Source: Halosolutus halophilus
GTDB taxonomy: Archaea > Halobacteriota > Halobacteria > Halobacteriales > Natrialbaceae
DNA length: 64,000 bases
Reading direction: 5' to 3'
Assembly (NCBI RefSeq): GCF_022869805.1
Contig: NZ_CP094974.1
Coordinates: 3,968,001 to 4,032,000, forward strand
Under the pieces are notes generated by a model. The model was not told the origin of the DNA and ran no database searches. It was given only the letters and a program-made list of their open reading frames with translations. The translations under genes and the position numbers were made by a program. Below are positions 50,253 to 60,674 of the stretch, piece after piece; the stretch's first letter is position 1, and every line of letters begins with the position of its first letter.

Positions 50253-53200
50253 GCGACACGCCCACAATCGCCGGTAAGACGAATCGACCGCCGAGTATCT
50301 TCGACACATGTGTACCTCGCCAAGACGTTCTAACCGGTGAACTCGCCGAAGACCAATTCGCGGCCAGTCTCGCAGACGTCGCCCATAGCAACGACGCACC
50401 CGGCGTCTACGCTGACCCACGTCTCTTCTTCGAGAAAACCTACCCCACTAGCGGTCTTCAGGAACTGCTCACGCGTCTCGCAACTCGTTTCGTCGGCGCG
50501 CATAACGACGACTACACCGGCACCAACGGCATTCTCCGGCTCGACACCAGCTTCGGTGGTGGGAAAACCCACAACCAGATCGCCGCTTATCATCTCGCAG
50601 AATCACCGAGTGCTGTTCCCGATCTTTCTGACTTCATCCTCGATCAGGACATCGCTGACGAGTATACCGACGCCGCCGCACTCGGTCTCGATGCAAACAC
50701 AGCGGTTTTCGTCGGAACTCACGTTGATGCCGAGGACGCCCGTTCGAACTACGATGATCCTGATGCTCCGGCAACGAAGACGATGTGGGGGGAAATAGCA
50801 TACCAGCTCTTCGGCCGTGAAGGCCATGAGTTCCTGCGCGAAAACGACGAGAACCGAACCCCTCCAGGAACTACCAAACTCGAACGACTCTTCGAGCGGA
50901 ACGACAACCCCTCGCTCATCCTCATCGACGAGATCGCGGCATATCTCGAACAAGCTGCCGCTGTCGAAATCGGGGATTCGACGCTCGCAAAGCAAACGAA
51001 TACCTTCCTGATGTCGCTGCTGTCCGCGACACAGAACAACGACAAGGTTACCGTCGTTCTGAGCATCGCGGATACCGCCTTTGCGGATCAAGCTGAGGAC
51101 GTTCGCGGGCTCGTCTCCGAGACCATCTCAGAGTTCAACAGCATCAGCGACCGAGTCGAAGGCTCCATCACCCCAACCGAAGACAACGAAATTGCTGCTG
51201 TCCTTCGACATCGTCTGTTCGAAAGCGTCGAAGGAGATGGTCGCGACGCTACTGTAGATGCCTACGCATCGTTCTACGCGGGGGATCAAGATTCCTTCCC
51301 AGATAGTGCGGCAAGTCCGGAACATCGAGACCGCCTCGAAGACAGCTATCCAATTCACCCTACGGTCATCGATACACTCACAGAGGAACTCGACTCACTT
51401 CCGTCGTTCCAGCGTACTCGCGGAGCGCTTAAGCTACTCTCTCGCGCAGTATACCGACTCTGGCAGCACCAGAACGACAACCAAGAACGCCACTTCGTTC
51501 GATTGTTCGATCTGCATCCCTCCGATGGGGACGTTCGTTCGACGCTCCTCCGACTGTTCTCGTCGGTGGATATGGACTTCGAAGCCGCAATCAAAGCCGA
51601 CATCTACTCGGAAGACGGGACGGCGAACGCAGAAGAGGAAGATCGGAACTGGGTCAAGAACGGCCACCCACCGCTTGGAACACACCTTACGACAGCGATC
51701 CTCTGGAAAAGCATCGTCAAAGGGGCCGACGGGCGTGGCACCACACGCCGTCCACTTCGCCACGCAATCGCCAATACCGAGGTTGAGTTGGCGCACTACG
51801 ATGACGCGCTCAATAACCTCCTTGGAGAAGGTCGCCGGTCTGCGTGTTTCTACCTGCACGGAGACAACGGTGAGAAGATCCAGTTCAAGTCCGAGCCGAA
51901 TTTGACGAAACTCATCGATTCCGTCGTCGAGCAGCTGCAAGACGGGCTCGCCCGACGGCACCTCGAAGAAGCTCTCGACGAGGCGCTCGGTCAGGGTAGC
52001 CTCAATATAATTGTCGGGCCGGAGGAACCACACGAGATTCCGGATACGGCTGACGAAGCACATCTGTGCGTGATGGACTTCGATACAGTTACCATCACGG
52101 ACTATGAGACAGTCCCAGAGGCAATCCAAACGCTGTTCAAGAACACGGCATCGTCGAGTGGTGGGCAGAAGACGCCACGGGTATTCAAAAACAACGTCGT
52201 CTTCCTCGCGGCGAGCGCGAACGACGTGACAGACGCGAAGCGGACTGCAGAACGCGTCGCCGCCATCAAACACATCCAGAACAACCTCGGCGATCAGCAC
52301 GAACTTAACACCGAACAGCAGGACAAGCTCGGTGAACGACTAGATAGCGCGAAAGGTACGCTGGATCAAGACATCAAGAAGGCGTACACGCACCTCTACT
52401 TCCCTACTGGGGATGGGCTTGCTCATCGGAACGTCACGACCGACAGCACCATCCATCAGAGTGTCATCGAAAAACTCGATGAGGCAGGCGCTATCATCCC
52501 CGAAGGTGAGGACGCCTACGGTGTTGATTGGTTCGAGGCGACGATCTGGAACGTCGGTGCGGCCTCGATGACGACGCGGGCAATCGAAGAACAGTTCGGC
52601 AAGCGTCAGGACGCGGAGATCCTACTGTCACCGATTCCCCTGCGAAAGACGATTGCCCAACTCGTTCGTGAAGACGGGTACGCATACTGGGACGATGAGC
52701 AGAAGATCGGGTACTACACATCTGGAACGACGCTCATGGCGGACGACCACGAGATCGACGACGCGAAGAATCTCCACGCAGATCTCAGCTACCAGGACGT
52801 TAAACTCTCACAGTCGCACACACTCTATACCTCTCTCGACGAGCTGGTTGACGACGTAGGGAGTGAGACCGAGTGGGAGGACCCTGACGAAGACGAAGAG
52901 ATAGAGGATGAGACAACGGATGGCGATGATAAGGGGGCTAGCGGCGGTAGCGGTGGTGGTTCAGGTGGTGGTTCAGGTGGTGGTGATGACGAGCCTGAGC
53001 CGTTCAGTAAACTCATCGAGGTTCGCACCTCCGAACCGGCACACGTTTCCCGTGCACTTCAGGAGATGCGGGCTGACATCGCCGATGAACTCACCAGCGC
53101 TCGCGAGGAATATAACGGACACCCTGACGAACTGACGCCGATTGTCGAAGGTGTGTGGATTCATATCGACGGAGCTGATGCGTGGAAAGGTGCGTGGTTC

Positions 53201-53557
53201 ACCGCAAACAAACTCAGCAACGATGAGGACTTCGCGGAGGACACGATAATGGACTTCGATTATGAGGCCAACGACGGTGCAGACTCGAAATCGGAGTTTG
53301 AAGTCGATTTCGAGGGACGCCCGGACGTCTTCGCGAGCCATCTCCGGTTCAATATGGAGCCGGAGGATCTCGCGAACCCTGATGGCGGTCGTACCGCAGA
53401 GGCCGAGTTCGCCATCGAGTTCGACGAAGGCGATGACCGTCTTTATGGGGATACGTTCGACGCACTCGACGGACTCCTCGCGGTCGACAACGCGTTCACC
53501 GTCACAATGCACACGCAAATTCGTGTAATCGAGTCCAGCGAAGTAGCTCAAGTATGA
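50249..53557 (+). CDS. DUF499 AAA+-type ATPase of a defence cassette
   Basis: 1102 residues. P-loop SFGGGKTH at 101-108, Walker B LILIDEIAAYLEQ at about 223-235, and a later STAND-like VVLSIADTAFADQAEDV block; this order and the N-terminal DPRLFFEKTYPTSGLQELL are typical of DUF499 (COG1483). A Gly/Ser-rich linker (about 894-910) separates the last 190 residues, a distinct acidic alpha/beta domain. DUF499 proteins occur next to DUF1156 methylases in predicted anti-phage islands. GC content is clearly lower than in the core genome, suggesting transfer. Confidence 0.9.
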   Translation: MSDTPTIAGKTNRPPSIFDTCVPRQDVLTGELAEDQFAASLADVAHSNDAPGVYADPRLFFEKTYPTSGLQELLTRLATRFVGAHNDDYTGTNGILRLDTSFGGGKTHNQIAAYHLAESPSAVPDLSDFILDQDIADEYTDAAALGLDANTAVFVGTHVDAEDARSNYDDPDAPATKTMWGEIAYQLFGREGHEFLRENDENRTPPGTTKLERLFERNDNPSLILIDEIAAYLEQAAAVEIGDSTLAKQTNTFLMSLLSATQNNDKVTVVLSIADTAFADQAEDVRGLVSETISEFNSISDRVEGSITPTEDNEIAAVLRHRLFESVEGDGRDATVDAYASFYAGDQDSFPDSAASPEHRDRLEDSYPIHPTVIDTLTEELDSLPSFQRTRGALKLLSRAVYRLWQHQNDNQERHFVRLFDLHPSDGDVRSTLLRLFSSVDMDFEAAIKADIYSEDGTANAEEEDRNWVKNGHPPLGTHLTTAILWKSIVKGADGRGTTRRPLRHAIANTEVELAHYDDALNNLLGEGRRSACFYLHGDNGEKIQFKSEPNLTKLIDSVVEQLQDGLARRHLEEALDEALGQGSLNIIVGPEEPHEIPDTADEAHLCVMDFDTVTITDYETVPEAIQTLFKNTASSSGGQKTPRVFKNNVVFLAASANDVTDAKRTAERVAAIKHIQNNLGDQHELNTEQQDKLGERLDSAKGTLDQDIKKAYTHLYFPTGDGLAHRNVTTDSTIHQSVIEKLDEAGAIIPEGEDAYGVDWFEATIWNVGAASMTTRAIEEQFGKRQDAEILLSPIPLRKTIAQLVREDGYAYWDDEQKIGYYTSGTTLMADDHEIDDAKNLHADLSYQDVKLSQSHTLYTSLDELVDDVGSETEWEDPDEDEEIEDETTDGDDKGASGGSGGGSGGGSGGGDDEPEPFSKLIEVRTSEPAHVSRALQEMRADIADELTSAREEYNGHPDELTPIVEGVWIHIDGADAWKGAWFTANKLSNDEDFAEDTIMDFDYEANDGADSKSEFEVDFEGRPDVFASHLRFNMEPEDLANPDGGRTAEAEFAIEFDEGDDRLYGDTFDALDGLLAVDNAFTVTMHTQIRVIESSEVAQV

Positions 53558-54171
53558 GCCGGGGGATAGCAGAGGGGAATTCGTTCGCCTTCACCACCGG
53601 TGCGTACGGAAATCGACCCACGTTCGTGTTGACGCGCGATCGGGTCGACGACCAGCACGAAATCTCACTGTACGAGCTGGCTCCCCGTGATATCGCGACC
53701 GCTCGCCGGGAACGGTTCGAGAGAGCGCAAAAGTCAGTGAGCGTCTCAGTATGCGAACTGAATGAGGCAATCATCGGCGAAAGCTCTCCGTCTGAACTCC
53801 CGGGAGCAGACGATACAGCATACGACTGGGATGACTGGTGTACGATTCGTATCGCTACGTTGCGTGGCGGAGCGTTCAACGAGGTGAGTTACCTCATCGA
53901 ATCCACCTTTCGTGAGCTGAGTCTTGATCCCGAGACCGTCTGTACAGGAGGCCCAGCAAGCGTCAGTCTCCCGGAGGCTGCTGGTGTTCGGCTTTCGATC
54001 GCGTTCCGTGCGATGAAGCCGATGCGACGCCGGGACCGTCTCCGAGAAGTTGCGAAGGGAATCGACCAGATGAGTCTGGGTGAGTGCTACTACTGGCACG
54101 CCAAGGCTCGCTCGCCATCCTCCCCCAGCGGTACGAAAGCACTTCGCGTCCTACTCACCGACCACATCTAA
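53554..54171 (+). CDS. 205-residue defence-cassette protein (position of DUF3780/DUF7680 genes)
   Basis: Starts MSRGIAEGNSFAFTTGAYGN; overlaps DUF499 by four bases. Soluble alpha/beta with a conserved-looking C-terminus GECYYWHAKARS...KALRVLLTDH. In DUF499-DUF1156 cassettes this slot is held by a small protein of the DUF3780 type or, in haloarchaea, DUF7680 as I recall. No catalytic motif visible, so a structural or adaptor role between ATPase and methylase is inferred. Confidence 0.7.
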   Translation: MSRGIAEGNSFAFTTGAYGNRPTFVLTRDRVDDQHEISLYELAPRDIATARRERFERAQKSVSVSVCELNEAIIGESSPSELPGADDTAYDWDDWCTIRIATLRGGAFNEVSYLIESTFRELSLDPETVCTGGPASVSLPEAAGVRLSIAFRAMKPMRRRDRLREVAKGIDQMSLGECYYWHAKARSPSSPSGTKALRVLLTDHI

Positions 54172-54180
54172 TAGCCAACA

Positions 54181-57036
54181 ATGTCTGAGAAATCATTCCT
54201 CGACGAAACAGAGGTTCCCGAGAACGTCGCAATCGAGTCGAAACTTCCTCTCAATGCAATCGATATTGAGAGTCAGAAAGATATGGAATCCGGCCGTTAT
54301 CACGCGCTCCGGAGCCTACACAAATGGTTTGCTGCACGACCTACTCCAGCGGTCCGGCTAGCTGTGCTGGCCTCGGTGTACCCCGGCGAGTTCGACTCTG
54401 ACGAACTCCTCCGGCTTATGAAAATTGGGCCGAAGGAACTGGACACCGGTATTACTGACTATGTCGAGAAGAAATTCACCGAAAAGAAAGGGAGTGGAAC
54501 TCTTGACGATCATTACGGGTACCCGAACCCCAACACACAGTCCCCGACGGAGGCCGAGATCGAGCAGCTTCAGTCAAAACTCCGTGAAGCGTGGGGCGGA
54601 GAACTCCCAACAATTCTGGATCCAACCGCAGGGCGGGGAATTATTCCCTTCGAGACTATTCGGTATGGAATTCCAGCAAAAGCGAACGAGCTGAATCCCG
54701 TTCCTTCACTTATTCTGAAGGCCGGCTTGGAGTACGCGCCCGAGATTGGGTCACTTGATCCAGATATCCGCGAATGGCGAGACAAAATCCTCGAGACCGC
54801 CAGAGAGAACATCGAACCCTACTACCCCACGGAAGAGCCTGGTCGCCAGATCCTCAATTCGGCGATGACGTATATCATTCAGTGTGAATCATGTAGTGGG
54901 GAGATACCGCTCGTCTCCAAGTGGTGGCTGAATAAGGAATCGGACGGTGGGGATGCGATTAAGCCGATTTACGAGGATGGCACAGTAGAATATACCCACG
55001 TTCGCGTTGAGAACGAACCGGAATATGACCCAAAAGAGGCACCACTGAGGGGACGGAGTGCCGAGTGTCCCCACTGTGATGTCGTGAACGAGAAAGAGGA
55101 CGTTCGGAAGAAGATTCACGACGGTGAATTTGAGTACAGCATCTACGGAGTGAATTACGAGACCGAAAGTGGAGACCGTGTCTATCGTGCTGGCGGGGAA
55201 GTTGACCAGAAAGGGATAGCGAAAGCTGCTGAACGAGTCGAGAGCGATTTCGATCTCCTCACTTTTCTAAGTGAACCAATAGACGTGAGTAGCCGTACCA
55301 ATGACCCGACCAGCTACGGGATGGATGAGTGGCGAGACATATTCACCCCTCGCCAGCTGGTCGTACAATATGAATTTGTAAATGCGTTCCGTAAGCAGAA
55401 GCCCGAAATCCAGAGCAAGTACGATACGAAACGTGCGAATGCAATTCTGACGATACTTGCTTTAGCTGGAAGTCGGGCTATGAATTATAATACGAGGCTC
55501 AATCAGTGGCGAGATTCAAGAGGCTATGGGAGCCATATCTTCACTGATAATAACCTTAGTCTGAAGCGGATGACGGTTGACAACAATCTATCTGCCCCCC
55601 GGAGAGGATATCAGAAGCATTCAGAGCACGTGTTCGATGCATATGAGAAGCTAGTTTCGTATCTCCCGGACACAGAAAGTGCGGAAGTTGTATCTACGGA
55701 TGCAGGTCAGTTGACGACTGAGTTTGATCCCGGTTCGGTTGACGCAGCAATCGTTGATCCGCCGTATTATAGCAGTATTATGTATGCAGAGCTTTCGGAT
55801 GTATTCTATGTCATCCAGAAGGAGTATATGGAAGATATTCACCCAGAGATCTACAGTTCGAATCTGACAGACAAGGATAACGAAGCGGTAGCAAACCCGT
55901 ATCGATTCGAGGAGATCGCGGACGACGAGCAATCGAAGAAAGAGCTTGCAGATGAACATTACGAGAGTAAGATGCAAGAGATCTTTTCAGAAGTCCAAAA
56001 ACTCCTCAGTCCTGGCGGCGTTATGACCGTGATGTTCACTCATCGGGAAATGGACGCTTGGGACACTCTAACTTCCGCTCTCATTAGTGCTGGATTCACT
56101 ATTACTGCAACACACCCAATCAAGACAGAGATGTCAGACAGGATCGGTATGCAGGGCAAAGCGAGCGCGGATAGTTCTATTTTCCTTGTTGCTCGCAAGC
56201 AGGTAACTAATTCACCAGAACGGACACTTTGGGAGGATGTTCAAGAGGGGATTCGGCAAGCTGCTCGTGAACGTGCTGAGGAAATTCTCGACTCAGGCTA
56301 TAACATCTCCAAGACAGACACGGCGATTGCTGCATACGGTCCGACGCTTCAGAAATACGCAGAAGCATTCCCAGTGGTGAATAAGAAGGGCGAAGAAATT
56401 CGCCCACGAGAAGCGCTTGGTCAGGCACGAGAAGCAGTAACTGGTGTTCTTGCTGAACGCTTCCTCAAGACCGAAGGTCTCGAGCAACTCGATTCACTCA
56501 CGCGATGGTACATCCTCTCTTGGCTGATCTACGAAAACGATACCATCCCCTATGACGAAGCTCGACAGCTCGGTGTCGCAGCGAACGTGGACATTGACAA
56601 CATCAAGCGCACAACGAAAATCTGGGGAAAGAGCAAGAAGGACATCGTCCTGAAAGACCAGGATGACCGAGTGCAGGACATCGTTCTCCTGAAAAGTGAT
56701 AGCGCCGACAACCCCTCTTCTCGAAAGTATCCCGTGAATCCGACTGATATGCGGTTTACCTACACAATCGATGCAGTTCACGCAGCGATTCACGTGTACG
56801 AGCGGGAAGGACCCCGTGCTGCTTGGGATTGGCTCTCGGACAGAGATTTCAAGTCGAACCAAGAGTTTGAAGCAACCATTACAGCTCTTTTAGAGGTTCT
56901 CCCGACGGAATCAGATATGCGGGAAACTCTGGTGAATCTAGTCTCTGGTGAAACGGGTGACTACCTAGACATCAACCTTGATCACATCGATATGTCCGGT
57001 GAAAACAGGCAAACCGAACTCGGTGACCATCAGTAA
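54181..57036 (+). CDS. DUF1156 adenine-specific DNA methyltransferase with Zn ribbon
   Basis: 951 residues. N-terminal DUF1156 block (GRYHALRSLHKWFAARPTPA, 38-57). SAM-binding motif I is DPTAGRG at 147-153; catalytic motif IV is DPPY at 526-529. Zinc-ribbon cysteines are C235/C238 and C296/C299. Fits COG1743 (adenine-specific methylase containing a Zn ribbon). Expected to make N6-methyladenine at a specific site, marking self DNA. The C-terminal third (ALGQAREAVTGVLAERFLKT) is helical and family-typical. Ends in TAATG with the helicase gene. Confidence 0.92.
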   Translation: MSEKSFLDETEVPENVAIESKLPLNAIDIESQKDMESGRYHALRSLHKWFAARPTPAVRLAVLASVYPGEFDSDELLRLMKIGPKELDTGITDYVEKKFTEKKGSGTLDDHYGYPNPNTQSPTEAEIEQLQSKLREAWGGELPTILDPTAGRGIIPFETIRYGIPAKANELNPVPSLILKAGLEYAPEIGSLDPDIREWRDKILETARENIEPYYPTEEPGRQILNSAMTYIIQCESCSGEIPLVSKWWLNKESDGGDAIKPIYEDGTVEYTHVRVENEPEYDPKEAPLRGRSAECPHCDVVNEKEDVRKKIHDGEFEYSIYGVNYETESGDRVYRAGGEVDQKGIAKAAERVESDFDLLTFLSEPIDVSSRTNDPTSYGMDEWRDIFTPRQLVVQYEFVNAFRKQKPEIQSKYDTKRANAILTILALAGSRAMNYNTRLNQWRDSRGYGSHIFTDNNLSLKRMTVDNNLSAPRRGYQKHSEHVFDAYEKLVSYLPDTESAEVVSTDAGQLTTEFDPGSVDAAIVDPPYYSSIMYAELSDVFYVIQKEYMEDIHPEIYSSNLTDKDNEAVANPYRFEEIADDEQSKKELADEHYESKMQEIFSEVQKLLSPGGVMTVMFTHREMDAWDTLTSALISAGFTITATHPIKTEMSDRIGMQGKASADSSIFLVARKQVTNSPERTLWEDVQEGIRQAARERAEEILDSGYNISKTDTAIAAYGPTLQKYAEAFPVVNKKGEEIRPREALGQAREAVTGVLAERFLKTEGLEQLDSLTRWYILSWLIYENDTIPYDEARQLGVAANVDIDNIKRTTKIWGKSKKDIVLKDQDDRVQDIVLLKSDSADNPSSRKYPVNPTDMRFTYTIDAVHAAIHVYEREGPRAAWDWLSDRDFKSNQEFEATITALLEVLPTESDMRETLVNLVSGETGDYLDINLDHIDMSGENRQTELGDHQ

Positions 57037-60000
57037 TGTCGCTACAGGACGTCTCATGGGAACCGGTGTACGAGAGCGAGTTCCGGACCAACCGAACGCT
57101 CATGGAGACGTTCTATCGGCCATTCCTCGACGAAGTCATCCGGTATGATCGACTCGCCGGTTATCTCAGTCTGCGCAGCTTGGTGCACGCCCTTGAAGGC
57201 GTTGACTCCCTCCTCGAAACCGACGGGACTGTCCGTGTCATCGCTGGTGCCGACCTCCAGAAACGCGAAAAAGGTGCGATGTTCCCTGACGCGGATGAAC
57301 CCCTCGAACCGTGGGTTGAATCCCAACTCGCCATTATCGCCACCCTCTTAGATCGCGGTGACCTCCAAATCAAGGTCGGCGACCCGAAAGCCGGTGACGG
57401 GCTCTTTCATCCAAAGCTCGGCATCGGTGTGGATCGCGACGGCAATAAGATCAGCTTCGAGGGGAGCATCAACGAGACACTCAGTGCGTGGCAGTACAAC
57501 TACGAACGCTTCAAAGTCCATCGCTCATGGAGTCGCGGCGAAGCAAAGTACGTCGAAGAAGACGTCTCGACGTTCAACGCCCTCTGGAACGGTTTCCACC
57601 CCTCCGTCGATGTCTACCAGCTCGACGAAGCCGCACGCCAGGGCATCATCGACTGGAAAGACACCGACGGCTCGCTCGACGAACACGTCGAACGCGTCAA
57701 AAACCACGATCCACAAACGACAGTTCCTGAAGACGATACCGCCGGCGTGGTCTCACTTGCCGGGCGTACGCCCGGTGGGATACATCTTGCGGAGGAAATC
57801 AGCACTGTCACTCCCTGGCCCCACCAACGCACAATCTCCGATACGGCAGTCAGTATCTACCCGAATAACCTCTTGTTCTGCGACGAAGTCGGTCTTGGCA
57901 AAACCATTGAAGCTGGCCTAACGCTCTCACGATTGATACAGGTGGGGGAGGTGGAGAACGCCATGTTTCTAGTTCCTGCGGGGCTGGTCCAGCAGTGGCA
58001 GAACGAACTCCTTGACCGGTTCAACATTCACGCCTACTACCACGAGCGGTCCTACGACGGCGACTATATGATCGGTCCTCTCGGGAGCTCGGAAAATAAC
58101 CGCATCCCCACGACCGGAACCATCGACGCCGACACTTGGGAAAACACGCCGATTGGATCGTTCATTACCGAGAGAGACGAGCCGACCGTCGTAATCGAGT
58201 CATGGCATACCGCCCGCCGTGAGAACAACCAGGAACATGTCGCCCCATTAGTCGATGGGAATGTATGGGACCTGACGGTAGTGGACGAGGCACACAGCGC
58301 TCGCGAAGAGACGAAGCTCTACGATCTCCTTGGACGGGTTAAAGATGACTCTCAATGCCTCTACGCACTCACAGCGACGCCGATGCAGCTGAATGTCGGC
58401 GAGCTCTACGATCTCCTTAGGCTGTGTGATCTCCCCCAAGGCTGGGACGACAAGGAACGATTCGTCGAATTCTTCGAGACACGACAAGCGCTCAAGGATA
58501 GTCTCGACACCATCGGGTCTCGCTATCAGAACGTCGCGGATGGACAGGAACAAGTCCTCCAGCAGTTCCAGAAGGAACTGGATCTCGAAGAGGGCGAAGG
58601 ACGGCCCAGAATCGAACGCTTCGGGCAGCTCCTCCACGAACACCTCACGTCGAATCCCGGCTATGATGACCAAGCAAACGAGCTAGTCGATTTGACAGAT
58701 ACAGAATCAATCCAACAACGCAAAGCCCTCGAGAAACTCGTCGGCGTGCGAGAGACCTCGTCTCGATTCGACGATCCACGCTCACTAATATTCGACGGTG
58801 GCCCAACGGAATGGGCTGCGCTAGTTGAGGCGTCCCAGTGGGCTACACCGGTTCAGTCCCGCATCTTCCGGAATACTCGTGCGGTTCTGGAGAAGTGCCA
58901 GGACATCGGATTACTCGACGACACCGTCCCAACACGAGACGTCGAGACGAAACGCATTGAGTTGGGGGGCGCAGAGCCGCTGTACGATCAGGTTGAGCAG
59001 TATATTGATGAGACGTACAAGCAGTCGCAGAAGGTGCTGACCGGGAAGGAGAAGCTCGCGTTGGGCTTCGTGATGACCACTTACCGCCAGCGCCTGACGA
59101 GCAGTCTGCATGCCATTAAGCAGAGTCTCCAGCGCCGGATGGAGAAGCTGGACGAGAAGGTCGAGGATATGACCGAGGAGGTCTCCGAACTTAGCAGGGA
59201 TGCCGGGGTAACGGAGGCAACAATCGACGAGGCGATCGGCCAAGCATCTCTTGACGCCTATCAGCCAAGCAGTCGTGGCGCAGCGGATGTAGTTCAGGCT
59301 GAACGGGCAGCCCTCCAAGAGTTCGTAGACGATCTCAAGCAGGCGCATACAGACCCGAAAGTCGCTCAACTGCGCCGAGATATTCGCTCGCTCCGTCAGA
59401 GCGCCCGAGATAACATCATCATCTTCACGCAGTACCACGACACACTCGAGCACATCCGTGAGACCCTGACTGATACGCATCCGAACGTCGGTACGTACAG
59501 TGGTGGGGGCGGGATGCAGTACGACGAAACAGCAGGCGAGTGGGTTAACGTCGGTAAAGAAGCGATCAAGCGTGATTTCACCGATGGAGACACTAACATC
59601 TTGATCTGCACAGACAGCGCGAGTGAAGGGTTGAACCTCCAGACTGCGGATGCGCTGATCAACTTTGATTTGCCGTGGAATCCGATGCGAGTCGAACAAC
59701 GCATCGGTCGAATTGACCGTATTGGTCAGAAGAACGAGATCGTGAAGATCATCAACTACGCGTACAAGGACAGCATTGACGGCGATATCTACGAGGAGCT
59801 GGAAGGGCGTTTGCAGTTGTTCGAGAACGTGGTCGGGCCGATGCGTCCCGTCCTGAACAGTATCGAGCAAGATATTAAAGACGCCGTAATGGGTGGTTCC
59901 GACGGGAAGGACACTGGAGAGCCTAGCGAGCAAGTTGTTGAAGAGGCGGACTCGCGGGCGAAGCGTGTACGGAAGAAAGCTGAAGAGACCGGCCTGACAA

Positions 60001-60674
60001 GTAAGGCTGGTGACGCATCGACGCGAGAGTCGATTATCGAGAGTTCTGGGCTTGATGGGTGGGAACCGTATTGCTACCCGGCGTTTGAAGAAATCGGTAC
60101 CGGTGATCGTTCGTATGAGCCGTTGGTGAGCTTGGAAACGATCGAGACACTATTGACGCAGAGTGACCGGCTTGAAGAGGCTGAGTGGACGTTTACTGCT
60201 CTCCGAAATCATACTCGCGCCGATGACTTCGACGAAGTCGTTGATGACGCGTACGTGCTGGAGTTGCCAGATGGTGGCGCGGTAGCGATGCCGGAGTCAC
60301 GGGGTGAGACTGCACAGGCAGAACTCGGAAGTGACAGTGGTGTTGTAGTGTCGTTTAAGCCAGAGATTGCTGAGGGGTTCCCGTCGATTCGAATGCTTCT
60401 ACCGGGAGATCCGCTGTTTCAGGTGCTCGTCAGCGAAGCAACTCCAGAGGAAGTGGATAGCCTGGAGTTCGTCTGCGGTCGGTGTGGAGAGAGTGGGTCG
60501 TCGGTCACTCGACTTCGTCGTGTGTCTGAAGCGAAACAGGCGACTGTAGTGGAGCCAGCAGCGACAAGTGACGGAATGAAAGACCTGCTTGGTGGAACGA
60601 ACTCGATTACAAATCCCGACGATGCCGAACAGACTGTTCTGAACTGGTTGGCACAGTGGCCAATAACAGATTAG
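57036..60674 (+). CDS. Phospholipase-D-like nuclease fused to SNF2/SF2 helicase
   Basis: 1212 residues. The N-terminal PLD-like domain (about 20-200) has the HxK motif HPK at 125-127, followed by FEGSINETLSAW (N/E motif). The helicase follows: motif I DEVGLGKT at 283-290, motif II DEAH at 417-420, TATP motif III, then a coiled-coil insertion (about 690-760), IIIFTQYHDTLEHIRETL, SASEGLNLQ, and motif VI RIGRIDRIGQ at about 889-898. A Zn ribbon CGRC near 1147-1150 ends the protein. A single HxK motif suggests PLD dimerisation for nuclease activity. Likely the effector of the cassette. Confidence 0.9.
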   Translation: MSLQDVSWEPVYESEFRTNRTLMETFYRPFLDEVIRYDRLAGYLSLRSLVHALEGVDSLLETDGTVRVIAGADLQKREKGAMFPDADEPLEPWVESQLAIIATLLDRGDLQIKVGDPKAGDGLFHPKLGIGVDRDGNKISFEGSINETLSAWQYNYERFKVHRSWSRGEAKYVEEDVSTFNALWNGFHPSVDVYQLDEAARQGIIDWKDTDGSLDEHVERVKNHDPQTTVPEDDTAGVVSLAGRTPGGIHLAEEISTVTPWPHQRTISDTAVSIYPNNLLFCDEVGLGKTIEAGLTLSRLIQVGEVENAMFLVPAGLVQQWQNELLDRFNIHAYYHERSYDGDYMIGPLGSSENNRIPTTGTIDADTWENTPIGSFITERDEPTVVIESWHTARRENNQEHVAPLVDGNVWDLTVVDEAHSAREETKLYDLLGRVKDDSQCLYALTATPMQLNVGELYDLLRLCDLPQGWDDKERFVEFFETRQALKDSLDTIGSRYQNVADGQEQVLQQFQKELDLEEGEGRPRIERFGQLLHEHLTSNPGYDDQANELVDLTDTESIQQRKALEKLVGVRETSSRFDDPRSLIFDGGPTEWAALVEASQWATPVQSRIFRNTRAVLEKCQDIGLLDDTVPTRDVETKRIELGGAEPLYDQVEQYIDETYKQSQKVLTGKEKLALGFVMTTYRQRLTSSLHAIKQSLQRRMEKLDEKVEDMTEEVSELSRDAGVTEATIDEAIGQASLDAYQPSSRGAADVVQAERAALQEFVDDLKQAHTDPKVAQLRRDIRSLRQSARDNIIIFTQYHDTLEHIRETLTDTHPNVGTYSGGGGMQYDETAGEWVNVGKEAIKRDFTDGDTNILICTDSASEGLNLQTADALINFDLPWNPMRVEQRIGRIDRIGQKNEIVKIINYAYKDSIDGDIYEELEGRLQLFENVVGPMRPVLNSIEQDIKDAVMGGSDGKDTGEPSEQVVEEADSRAKRVRKKAEETGLTSKAGDASTRESIIESSGLDGWEPYCYPAFEEIGTGDRSYEPLVSLETIETLLTQSDRLEEAEWTFTALRNHTRADDFDEVVDDAYVLELPDGGAVAMPESRGETAQAELGSDSGVVVSFKPEIAEGFPSIRMLLPGDPLFQVLVSEATPEEVDSLEFVCGRCGESGSSVTRLRRVSEAKQATVVEPAATSDGMKDLLGGTNSITNPDDAEQTVLNWLAQWPITD

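Noticed and set aside
52932-52985. GGTGGTTCAGGT tandem repeats as a regulatory repeat
   Set aside because: It is in frame inside the DUF499 gene and simply codes for a Gly/Ser linker.
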